Below, in pieces: positions 27,687 to 36,919 of a stretch of 64,000 nt of DNA (position 1 is its first letter; each line of letters begins with the position of its first letter). Position numbers and translations under genes: made by a program. The notes under the pieces were generated by a model that was not told the origin of the DNA, did not search any database, and saw nothing but the letters and a program-made list of their open reading frames with translations. The stretch is taken from contig NC_016523.1 of NCBI RefSeq assembly GCF_000236905.1, forward strand, positions 496,001 through 560,000. Reading direction: 5' to 3'. The stretch is from Tetrapisispora phaffii CBS 4417 (Eukaryota > Ascomycota > Saccharomycetes > Saccharomycetales > Saccharomycetaceae).

Positions 27687-29456
27687 ATGAATGAATTGAC
27701 TTCTGATATAGATACAGATTCTATATTTTCAAGTGTGTCCAAGGATATGACACCAGAAGAAGTTGTGGTTGATAAAACAGAGGAGAGAATTAATAAAAAG
27801 GGCATCAAGAAATTAAGCTCAGTCCAATCTTTGCTAAACGATGCGTACAAATACTCTTCTCATACTGAATATACTTTACCAGAGTCTTTCCTAAGAACAA
27901 GGAATAAGCCTAAAATTATAGAAGATGTAGAATATGAAGCTCCAAGACCAAAGAAAAAAATTCAGATTAAAACCCAAAGGAAAAAATTGAAAGTGGAGAA
28001 ACCTGTAAAACCTAAAAAGATAAAAAAGGTCAAGGCCAAATTAGAAGGAAAAACAATAAAGAGTAATGGAGAAGTTCAGATATCATATAGAGGAAGAAAG
28101 AAGGGAAGCAAAAATAAGAAGACTATTACTAAGCTTGAAAAGGATAATAAACTCAATGAAAATACTTTACAAAATGAAAGAATAAAAGAAACTCAAATCA
28201 ATCAACAAGAAACTAATCAAAAAGAACCAACAGATTTCATTGACTTATCTTTAGAACCGTTTCCTCTGAAGTATGATTTCTTTGATATCGATTATTTGAA
28301 AAGTAATACAGAATTGAATGAGCTACCTAATCCATCAACATCTTTAACAAATAAATATTATTCTCCAACTGCATCTCAAATGAATTCTGAGGGTTCACAA
28401 GTTTACAAAATTGTTAAACTACGATACCCACTATTCACCAATTACTCTGAAGAATTTCACGTTGATTTTTTGAATAAACATTTTGATACCATTTACAATC
28501 CTATGGTGGAACTAGGTAAATTGATTGAATATTTTGCCAAAGTTTACATCCCAGATGCATATTACAATGAAATATCGAGAGAAATCATTAAACCTATGAA
28601 TCACGCATTCGATATAAAGGATGTTGAAAAGTTTACCGATGCTATCAATAAGTATAATACCTTTATCCTAACTATTCCTAGAGATGAAATAATTAAAAAA
28701 CTCGAATGTACAAAGGAACTTCCAAAATATTTTATTCAAGATCTTCTACATGTTGTTTATACGAGAAGTATTCATCCTAAAGCTAAAACTTTAAAGAAAT
28801 ATGCTGCATTTAGTAGCTATGTTTATGGTGAATTGCTTCCTAGTTTTCTATCAGAAATTTATTCCAACTGCTCTTTAAGTTCTGATAAAATATTTATGGA
28901 TCTTGGATCTGGTGTAGGTAATTGTGTCGTTCAAGCAGCATTGGAATACGGTTGTAAATTGAGCTTTGGTTGTGAAATAATGGAAAATGCTAGTGACTTA
29001 ACTGAAGCTCAGTATTCAGAATTGACGAAACGATGTAAACTTTTTGGTATCAAACTAAGTCCTATCAAATATTCTCTCAGAAAAAGTTTTATCGATAACG
29101 ATGAAGTTTCAAAACTTATAAAGGAGTGTGACGTTCTATTGATAAATAATTTTTTATTCGATGCAAAGATTAATAATGCAGTTACAAAGATTCTTCAAAG
29201 TTGTAAACCCGGTTGTAAATTAATTTCTTTAAAAAGTTTAAGACCTGTTTCGTATACAATTGATTTTAATGATACGGAAAATATATTGAATAGAATGAAA
29301 ATTACAAAGCATAACTTAAAGGAAAATAGTGTTTCATGGACACATAGTGGAGGTGAATATTACATATCAGAAGTAATGACAGAATTAGATGAATCTCTTT
29401 TTACTTTAAACGCTGGACACAGAAAAACTCATAAAGTTATCAAATATACTAGATAA
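27687..29456 (+). CDS. DOT1: Histone H3-K79 methyltransferase Dot1
   Basis: Non-SET methyltransferase for lysine 79 of histone H3, acting in telomeric silencing, the meiotic checkpoint and DNA repair. The 589-aa protein (S. cerevisiae 582) has a Lys-rich N-terminal region (about 90-150) that ends in RGRKKGSKNKK, an AT-hook-like element; in S. cerevisiae this part binds nucleosomes. The catalytic DOT1 domain covers about 240-585. It includes the D1 loop region YAAFSSYVYGELLP, the SAM motif DLGSGVGNCVVQAALEYG (from about residue 405), CEIMENAS, the NNFLFD motif and LKSLRPVS. The ATG at 27687 (MNELTSD) is used; the preceding codon is TTG. It lies between UNG1 and APT as in the merged YML021/YDR440/YDR441 order. 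Confidence 0.96.
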   Translation: MNELTSDIDTDSIFSSVSKDMTPEEVVVDKTEERINKKGIKKLSSVQSLLNDAYKYSSHTEYTLPESFLRTRNKPKIIEDVEYEAPRPKKKIQIKTQRKKLKVEKPVKPKKIKKVKAKLEGKTIKSNGEVQISYRGRKKGSKNKKTITKLEKDNKLNENTLQNERIKETQINQQETNQKEPTDFIDLSLEPFPLKYDFFDIDYLKSNTELNELPNPSTSLTNKYYSPTASQMNSEGSQVYKIVKLRYPLFTNYSEEFHVDFLNKHFDTIYNPMVELGKLIEYFAKVYIPDAYYNEISREIIKPMNHAFDIKDVEKFTDAINKYNTFILTIPRDEIIKKLECTKELPKYFIQDLLHVVYTRSIHPKAKTLKKYAAFSSYVYGELLPSFLSEIYSNCSLSSDKIFMDLGSGVGNCVVQAALEYGCKLSFGCEIMENASDLTEAQYSELTKRCKLFGIKLSPIKYSLRKSFIDNDEVSKLIKECDVLLINNFLFDAKINNAVTKILQSCKPGCKLISLKSLRPVSYTIDFNDTENILNRMKITKHNLKENSVSWTHSGGEYYISEVMTELDESLFTLNAGHRKTHKVIKYTR

Positions 29457-29672
29457 AAGTCCAATGCTTTTATTTTCAGGAATGACTTTTTGCACATGTT
29501 TATCTAATATATTTAGCAACGTTAAGCATTGTGATATTTCATTGTTTTTTTAGTAATACATAACAACTATATTTTCTATAAAAATCAATATACATACATT
29601 TTTAATGCAACATAAGTTCAAACGTAACAATTTTATTAAGTATCTCGAATATTATATGCTGTTTATCTCTAT

Positions 29673-30236
29673 TTAGTTTTGTAGTTTATCTTCTTGGCCA
29701 CTTAGCAAAGTGAAAACTGGAGCATTCAATTGATCTCTACCCTTTAAGAAATCTAATTCCATAACAAAGTTATATTCTAAAACCTTTGAACCAATCTTTT
29801 CGATTAATTCACCGGCAGCCTTTGCGGAACCACCAGTAGCAATAATATCATCGACGATGATGACATTACTACCTTGAGGAATAGCATCCTTTTGCATTTC
29901 GAAGACATCAGAACCATATTCCTTTTGATAGGTAGCTTGAACACACTCACCTGGTAACTTACCAGCCTTTCTAACTGGAACAAAACCAACACCTAAGGCT
30001 AAGGCTAAAGTTGGGCCAAATAAAAAACCTCTGGATTCTAAACCAACGATGTAGTTAACCTTAGTGTTTGGGAAGGCTTCTTGTAAATGTAACTTAAAAG
30101 CATCTACTAATTTTTGGAAAGTGACTGGGTCTCTGAAGATAGGTAAGAAATCTTCAAATAAGATACCTTCACTTGGGAAATTTGGGTATTGTCTTAAAGT
30201 TGCCTTTAAATCGTTAGCATAAGCTTGTAATGGCAT
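29673..30236 (-). CDS. APT1: Adenine phosphoribosyltransferase
   Basis: Converts adenine plus PRPP to AMP in purine salvage in the cytosol. The 187-aa protein equals S. cerevisiae Apt1 in length and matches it closely (QYPNFPSEGILFEDFLPIFRDP, GLESRGFLFGPTLALALGVGFVPVRKAGKLPG). The PRPP-binding motif VIIVDDIIATGGSA is at residues 125-138. S. cerevisiae retains duplicates APT1 (active) and APT2 (inactive); conservation of the active-site segments suggests this copy is active. The gene is convergent with DOT1. An upstream TGAGTCTCACGTGAC composite is noted separately. Confidence 0.96.
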   Translation of the reverse strand: MPLQAYANDLKATLRQYPNFPSEGILFEDFLPIFRDPVTFQKLVDAFKLHLQEAFPNTKVNYIVGLESRGFLFGPTLALALGVGFVPVRKAGKLPGECVQATYQKEYGSDVFEMQKDAIPQGSNVIIVDDIIATGGSAKAAGELIEKIGSKVLEYNFVMELDFLKGRDQLNAPVFTLLSGQEDKLQN

Positions 30237-30818
30237 TATGTATATTGATATTATATTGTGCTAGGTTTTTTGAAATAACGAATGAGTCTTGAAAGTTAAG
30301 TTAAATTTTTTTCAATAAGGAAAAAAGTATTGGACTCAAACCAATAAGTTTTAAAAACTAACTTCAATTTAAAATTATTTCATTTTGTAAATATTTTAAC
30401 CATTGAAGATTTTATAAAAATATTGAGCACAGTTATTGCAATTATTATTATGCATTATTCATGAGATGAGCACAATTGCTATGAAAAAAAAAAAATTTTA
30501 TTTTTCCTCTTCGTTTCTTTTTCAGATCAGAACGAATATGTTAATATTTATTGGTTTCGGTCAACAATGTAATAATATGTAAAGCAAATTAGAATGTGAG
30601 CGTGCATATGTTGAAATGATTTGATGAATTACATATTGTCGGAAGAGTAGAGCAAAAATATCTTTAGTTAAAATTTCTAAATGAGTCTCACGTGACATTA
30701 TGACACTTGCATTTGATTATTAAAATATGAGATTAAGGTCGGTTTTCTATACCCATTACAAATGAAGTTTTGAATTGACGATGACATATAATAATGTTTA
30801 TAATCTTTGGTTATATGC
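30237..30818. other. APT promoter / SSN2 3' region
   Basis: A 582-bp AT-rich region between two minus-strand genes, with a 12-A run at about 30484-30495. A reading frame on the plus strand overlapping the SSN2 3' end is a shadow of SSN2. Apart from the composite site near 30683-30696, nothing is notable. Confidence 0.5.
30683..30696. promoter_or_regulatory. Possible Gcn4/Bas1-like plus E-box site upstream of APT
   Basis: The sequence reads GAGTC followed directly by TCACGTGA (30688-30695), about 450 bp upstream of the APT ATG. TGAGTC is close to the TGACTC/TGASTCA core used by Bas1 and Gcn4, which regulate purine genes; CACGTG is a Cbf1/Pho4 core. The assignment rests on motif resemblance only. 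Confidence 0.3.
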
Positions 30819-33800
30819 TTATTCAGTTTCTACATTTATATGGACCATCATTTTCATCATCTTCTTGACTGCCAATACATGCCAAGGTATATGGGAATAT
30901 TCTCCTTTAGAAATCCCAAACCATGGATTTAATGCTGCAAGATTTGTAAAGTCTGATAATATGGTTTGTAACAATTGTGTGCTATCAGAATGGGGGCAAT
31001 TCAATAAATTGATTTCGAACTTGGGCAATAAGGACCCCCTTCGTTGGTTGAATTTTACTAGTGCACCACTCTTAATAGCACATCTGTGTTGTGAGTTTGA
31101 TAGCGGGAACGGGTATTCAAAGATAATACTGTATAACTCTTGACTTATATCTCTTAACTCATAGTCTCCCAATTTATGTGGATTTATTGGTGTAGAAAAT
31201 GAATCATCCTTGAAAGATGGTTTAAAAGTTGGATACAATTGATCCTCATCGACGAATGATATCTTGGAAGTATCGTTTACACAGACAACAGCTAAATGAA
31301 TATTCCTACCTGATAACCTTCTCCAATTCATCAATTCATCATCAGGTAAAATACTGTTCAATCTTGTTAGAATTAAACATATTTTTCCATATTTGGTAGA
31401 TGCAAGTTTTAAAGCATTTGCCCAAATTTCAGTACAAGCTTGATCAAACTTCGTCTTAGAGCGACCAACATACCATACCCTGGTAGATGTATCTTTACCA
31501 AAACTGTCAGAAAAGGCTGCAAATATCCATTCTTTGTCTATACTTCTAGAATATGCCAAATGAATATATGTATCATAGTGTATCGCAGAAGGGATATTAT
31601 TTGATTGGGATGTGCGAAACTTTATCTTATCAGGGTGTTTGGGTACTATGCTGGTAAATTTCACAGACTTTTTTGGTAAATTATTATATATTGAAACAGA
31701 TAAATCGTGATAATCATCGATCAATGTCAAAGGATCCTTAATGAAATCCATTAAAACAGTCTTAAAATATAGCTCAGCATTAGGAATTTTAGCTTTAACT
31801 TCATCATATATGATTTGAAATTTGGATGTCATTAGTACTAAATCGGATAAACTGTTTGACTTCAAAGGAAATATTAATAATATCGGAATAGCCCTTGATG
31901 AATTTTGAGTTGTTAGACAATAAGCAACGAGCTGAGTTGCTAATAGTAATAATCTACTATCTTGATAATCATCTAGGTATACCATACCTTCTGTATCTTC
32001 ATTATTTAATTTTAATCTTTCACAAAATCCAAATTCATGACTTATATAAGTCTGACACAATGAAGAAACAAATGCCGGACAATCCAATTTATTCGATGTA
32101 GTTAACAGTAATAATTTGAAATTTTTTATAGCATTAACAGGTTTTAAATTTAGGTATTTACTGAATGGTTGGCAGTCAGCTCTAATTTTTATAATTTCGT
32201 TTCGCCTCTTTAGATAGATTGATGGGCTTTGAGTTTTGTACATTTTTTCTATCAAAATATTTCCATTTACTCTCTCAAAACTTGTAAATAAGTCACTAAC
32301 TGTTGATTTGATTAAGCCATCAGAACATGAAGTAACACCGATATAAGATTTATCAGGGTAGTGGAGATTATCTAACTTATCCCAGTCAAATATAATTTGT
32401 TCGGCTATTAAATTCAAAATGTCCTGCTTGGGACTGTTAAGTTTTACAATTGGGTTGGAAGTAGTATATTCCTCCGGAATAGATGAAATAGGCATATGTC
32501 TAAACAAAAACGGCAAACTAGCAATTGAAGAAGTGGCAAATTCATAATTTGAGTTCTTAGATTCATTTATGACTCTGCTTGGTGAAGTATTTTTTAAAGA
32601 TTCAGGGAATACTTCATCATTGCTATTTTTATCCAATGGTTTTCTATCTTTCGTTCTATTTTGTTGTAAACTAAATTTTGGAAAAATATCAATAGCCATC
32701 TTTGATTCGGGATAGATATATGATGCCTGGGGTTCATTCATTCTGACCGGTGAATTGACATTTAAACCGTCGGATGGTGGGCTTCTCCATATAGAGTTAA
32801 TTGCATATTTTGTGTCTTCATTGGTATTTGGGAAAGTAGAGCTTATTTGATCATTCTTCACTAAACCTGAGGATAATTGACCTTGTAAATCATGCATAGT
32901 TCCATTTGTAATTGGGAAGTTTAAGTCTATTGTATTAAATTCATTTTTATCCTCTCCTTTATATTCAAGATCTTCCAGATCATCGCTACCGTCACTATCA
33001 TCCCCTGATTCTGATATTGAATTTTTTGAAATATCAAAATTTAAAGCTTCCTCACTCTGAGAAGGCTCAAAAGAAAACTTACCTCCACTTTTGTATTTAT
33101 TATCAACGTTACTTTCAATAATTGGATTGAAATTAAGTGGGGCAAAAACACTTTTTCTCCTTTCTCTTGGCGTTTCGACTGGTAGTGGTGCACCAGGATC
33201 CATATATAATGGACTGTTTGACAAGGTTATTTCTTCTAACGGAATATCTAAATACTGTCTCTTTAAGGTAGACCGCTTTGTTGGATCTCTTTGTATTTTC
33301 TCGATATTCTCTTTAAAAAACCTTTTATTGTCTGATTCTAATGAATTGGTAAACATACGGTTCCTAGAATTGGTATTTTCTCCCTCTTCATCATCTGACA
33401 TTTCAAACATATCTTCGGTAATTTCATCAGAAGCATTTCTCGTTTTATTGGGTTTGTCAGAAACGGTGCGTGTTTCATTAAAACTATTATTATTTTCTTC
33501 ATTCTCAAAATCTTCGTAATCTTCTCCAAACAATTCTTTATCTTCTACCGAATCAATAGACACTGATTCAAAATTTGACGATTCTTTAGAAGAGAACGGC
33601 GGCTGCTCAATTACATCACGAATTTTATTATCAGTCCCTTCATTAGTCAACATGTCAATAGAAGATGTTGATTTTGCAGCTATAGGGTTTTCACTTAGAC
33701 TTCTAATTATCTTTCCTGGTTGTGAAGTAACAGGTGCGGTTTTATTTACCAAAGTCTGATCCAGGGTAGGAGTAAATTTCATATCTATATTGCTATAGCT

Positions 33801-35282
33801 ATTTGTAGTTGAAAATGGCTGTGCACTTCTTGGATTCATCTCAGAGGTTGAATGTGCATTCGCGGTTGCTATAGAAACAGAGTTACTATTTGAGGCAGTA
33901 CTTCTATTAAAAATTTGAAATTGATCTGTATAGGCTCCTCCTGAACTTGAAGGATTATTAGTAGATAGTGCCCCAAATATTCCCGGTGTCCTGTATGCCG
34001 ACGATTGTCTTAGTTGTATATAATTGTCTATAATATTGAATGCATCATCTAAATCAGATGGGAATATATTACTACTGTTATTATTGGAACCACTTGAAGT
34101 ATTATTACATTGCTGGGATTTGGTTTTGTTTCCCTCTAGCTTTGCAGATTGGGAATTGGAGTATGTTTCATGAAGTGGAGATGCAGATTTGTTATTAGAT
34201 GCAGGTTGTATGTAAATCAAATCTAATGGCCATGATATTGTTCTTGTGTCATCTGACGGTTTATTAAAGGATGCTATCGTGGGAAGTTGGCCATTAAAGT
34301 TTGTTAGATTTGGAATGATTTTAATCCACTCGATTTCTTTCTTTCTTTCTAATAGGTCTACACCATGAGATATAGCGAGTGTCTTCAATAACACCTCGCT
34401 ATTTTCAGGCTGTGTTGTTAAACAATCTTTTAATTGCAATGAGGGGAGATATGCTCGTGTACCTGATGGCAATATGTATATGGCATTTTCTTTTACAAAT
34501 GATTTATGTATAAAACCATTTTGATCATTAGCAGGCGGAATTGAACCAATATTCAGGGGTAATAAATCAGAATGCTTCAAAGATAGAGATAAAGTTAAGT
34601 CACCATTTTCAAACAGATGTGGTTCGATTTGTAGAATATAAGTTTTGACAGTTCTATCCGATTTATTATGTAAATATGTTTTTGAACGTAAGTTTTCATC
34701 GTCAATGTTGATTAAAGATTTGGGCATATATTTGTTTTCTTTATTATAGTCAAAATATGATATTATGCAGCCGTTACCTATAGGTAGTAAATTTCTGTTG
34801 GACTTTGAAGTTAAATTCAAATAGATCATCCTCCTAAGTGCCTTTAGGAAAATAGCATATGAAGGTGGTAAATTTGGTTTTGAATAATTGGCATCGAACA
34901 CATCAGATTTATCCGGATGGACTATGGTATCATCAGTAGTTGATGGAACTTTGGTATTTGTCAAATCAAGTGTTAAATTATCAGTATCATTTGAATTACC
35001 ACTATTATTTTTTTGTTTGGTATTATTTAAGGTGTCAGAAGCTGTACTATGAATTATTGGCAAGGGATCATCGTTCATACTGAAACACCATAATTCTCTA
35101 GATAATGAAGCAATTAAGCATTTTGGATCATTTTTCCTCAATATCATTTCTGTTTTCAATGCCCATTGATCATCTCTATTTTTACAAGTATATTGAGCAT
35201 AATTTATTTTTTCGATCTTTTCTATTTTATAGAAATTTGTCAGTACATCTTCAAGTCTATAGGACACTTCTTCCGTAGACAT
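30819..35282 (-). CDS. SSN2: Mediator kinase-module subunit Med13
   Basis: Med13 (Ssn2/Srb9) links the Cdk8-cyclin C kinase module to core Mediator and represses transcription in the nucleus. The 1487-aa protein (S. cerevisiae 1420) has the conserved N-terminal domain (SYRLEDVLTNFYKIEKIEKINYAQYTCKN..., AIFLKALRRMIYLNLTSKSNRNLLP). A long Ser/Asn-rich disordered middle follows (about 370-900). The C-terminal PIWI/MID-like domain (about 1000-1487) includes ASTKYGKICLILTRLNSILPDDEL and ends with an LNPWFGISKGEYSHIPWHVLAVKKMMKMM stretch. The start ATG is at 35282. Order and orientation match YDR443C next to YDR444W; the upstream divergent region is unusually long. Confidence 0.95.
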   Translation of the reverse strand: MSTEEVSYRLEDVLTNFYKIEKIEKINYAQYTCKNRDDQWALKTEMILRKNDPKCLIASLSRELWCFSMNDDPLPIIHSTASDTLNNTKQKNNSGNSNDTDNLTLDLTNTKVPSTTDDTIVHPDKSDVFDANYSKPNLPPSYAIFLKALRRMIYLNLTSKSNRNLLPIGNGCIISYFDYNKENKYMPKSLINIDDENLRSKTYLHNKSDRTVKTYILQIEPHLFENGDLTLSLSLKHSDLLPLNIGSIPPANDQNGFIHKSFVKENAIYILPSGTRAYLPSLQLKDCLTTQPENSEVLLKTLAISHGVDLLERKKEIEWIKIIPNLTNFNGQLPTIASFNKPSDDTRTISWPLDLIYIQPASNNKSASPLHETYSNSQSAKLEGNKTKSQQCNNTSSGSNNNSSNIFPSDLDDAFNIIDNYIQLRQSSAYRTPGIFGALSTNNPSSSGGAYTDQFQIFNRSTASNSNSVSIATANAHSTSEMNPRSAQPFSTTNSYSNIDMKFTPTLDQTLVNKTAPVTSQPGKIIRSLSENPIAAKSTSSIDMLTNEGTDNKIRDVIEQPPFSSKESSNFESVSIDSVEDKELFGEDYEDFENEENNNSFNETRTVSDKPNKTRNASDEITEDMFEMSDDEEGENTNSRNRMFTNSLESDNKRFFKENIEKIQRDPTKRSTLKRQYLDIPLEEITLSNSPLYMDPGAPLPVETPRERRKSVFAPLNFNPIIESNVDNKYKSGGKFSFEPSQSEEALNFDISKNSISESGDDSDGSDDLEDLEYKGEDKNEFNTIDLNFPITNGTMHDLQGQLSSGLVKNDQISSTFPNTNEDTKYAINSIWRSPPSDGLNVNSPVRMNEPQASYIYPESKMAIDIFPKFSLQQNRTKDRKPLDKNSNDEVFPESLKNTSPSRVINESKNSNYEFATSSIASLPFLFRHMPISSIPEEYTTSNPIVKLNSPKQDILNLIAEQIIFDWDKLDNLHYPDKSYIGVTSCSDGLIKSTVSDLFTSFERVNGNILIEKMYKTQSPSIYLKRRNEIIKIRADCQPFSKYLNLKPVNAIKNFKLLLLTTSNKLDCPAFVSSLCQTYISHEFGFCERLKLNNEDTEGMVYLDDYQDSRLLLLATQLVAYCLTTQNSSRAIPILLIFPLKSNSLSDLVLMTSKFQIIYDEVKAKIPNAELYFKTVLMDFIKDPLTLIDDYHDLSVSIYNNLPKKSVKFTSIVPKHPDKIKFRTSQSNNIPSAIHYDTYIHLAYSRSIDKEWIFAAFSDSFGKDTSTRVWYVGRSKTKFDQACTEIWANALKLASTKYGKICLILTRLNSILPDDELMNWRRLSGRNIHLAVVCVNDTSKISFVDEDQLYPTFKPSFKDDSFSTPINPHKLGDYELRDISQELYSIIFEYPFPLSNSQHRCAIKSGALVKFNQRRGSLLPKFEINLLNCPHSDSTQLLQTILSDFTNLAALNPWFGISKGEYSHIPWHVLAVKKMMKMMVHINVETE

Positions 35283-36919
35283 TATGCATATATTAACTGT
35301 TTAATCTGTGTAATAGAGTTGGTTTCGGTTATATTCTAGAACAGTATAATGGACAATATCCGTTCTTGTATTTTATCTTATAATTGAAATTTTTAAGGTT
35401 TAAAAATAATTAAAATCAAAGTTCGTAATGGTGAGCTGTATAACAAAATATATGTCGTTTTTTAATCGAAGCTACTACGATGCGTAGTTATTCAATTTTT
35501 TTTCAATTGATAAAGAAGAATTAATGGATTCTTTTGATCTGCAATCTCATGACAAAGGAATTCTAGGAATTATTACTACAGCGGGAAGACTTTAATAATT
35601 TATTATTGCATCGCGGAAATCGGAAAGGGTAAATTCAAATAGACCTACAATAAAAAAATATTTAGTTTAAAGCTGTAAATGGGTGTAAGTCCGGGTGATA
35701 ATTAAATATTATTATTTCGCAGCAATAATGATTCTATGCAATAAAAGAAGCCTCCGTTCTCCTAGCTATCGCTGCAACAGCAACTGTCATCCAAGGTATA
35801 CATATTAAAGGACAATTCCCATTATTTGTTTTGTTACAAACATATAGTAATGGTAATATATTACTTCTAACTCACAAAAACTCCAACCTCTCAATTTCCT
35901 GTGAAGAGAAAGTATAAGCAACGCACAAAACCAAATTAAGTAATAAATAAGTCTTTAAAATTAACACAATAAGTAAAGTAATATGCTGTTCATTCAGATT
36001 TATAAAGAGAACTGAATAAAATTTAACGAATTATATATATACACCCATTAAATTTAGCCGCCGAGGTAGATATTAAAAATAAAATAAAGGAAATTCTTCT
36101 TCTTGTTGTTAAACTTGCAATGACGACACGCGATAGGAAGAAAATATCATAACCTAACATAGAGATAGTGGCCGAGTGGTAAGCAAACGCTGATGTCTGG
36201 GTGTGCACATCAACAAAACTATGATTATAAAGGGTTGAAAAGTTAACTTTCCAGAATTTTATTACTGGATGACCTTTATACCATTCTACCGTAATTAAGA
36301 TCTTTAACCCGAAGTAGAAAAGCCGGCATAGCTCCTGCATGATTTTCTCACTAAATCAAACACCGAATCCCTTAATTTGTGTTATTTTTTTATTTTTTAG
36401 ATATTCAACGCGTACAATTTTATTTCATTAATGTTCGTTTGTCGATTGAAGGATAACAAACCATAATAATATCATATCACTACCATCATTAATTAGACGA
36501 TACTTTTATAAATTTGTTCGTTAGAGTTTACAAGAAACAAACGTACAAATGAATAAATTTGCTATTATTGAATTCTGTAGATTTATTTTTTGTCCTAATG
36601 GTTTATATATCGAAAAAAGATAGTTACTCTTGGCAAGTTACAGTGTTTGTAACTTATAAATATATGTTTTGAGCAAAGGTTTATGAACTTTCAGCCGTAG
36701 AACAAATTCTTTATCATGCAGATTTTAATTTCTGATCTGCTAAAGTTGATTAGATGTTTTAAAATTGTTAATATATGTGGGTGATATTTGTAGTTATAGT
36801 TGTAATTGTATTTTAGGCACATCTAAAACATAACTTGATATTGGTTTTACTTTGTATATAACATTTTTATGAGTTCGTCTGGATCAAGATAAAGAATTGG
36901 GTCAATAAAACAAATTGAA
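35283..36919. other. Long divergent intergenic region SSN2/YDR444W
   Basis: A 1637-bp AT-rich region with no convincing gene. A 105-codon minus-strand frame (36023-36340) shows no family. A TGGCCGAGTGG sequence at 36169-36179 matches a tRNA A-box, but no B-box or acceptor stem follows. On the merged ancestral order NSE5 (YML023C) lies in the interval between APT and RPS17, so a decayed copy could be here; none is recognisable by eye. Confidence 0.5.

Noticed and set aside
30775..31143. 122-codon plus-strand frame.
   Set aside because: It overlaps the conserved C-terminus of SSN2 in antisense and is a shadow frame.
36169..36179. TGGCCGAGTGG, a good tRNA Ser/Leu A-box.
   Set aside because: No B-box (GGTTCRANTCC) follows at a usable distance and the flanking bases (GAGATAG) have no complementary acceptor partner downstream, so no tRNA is called.
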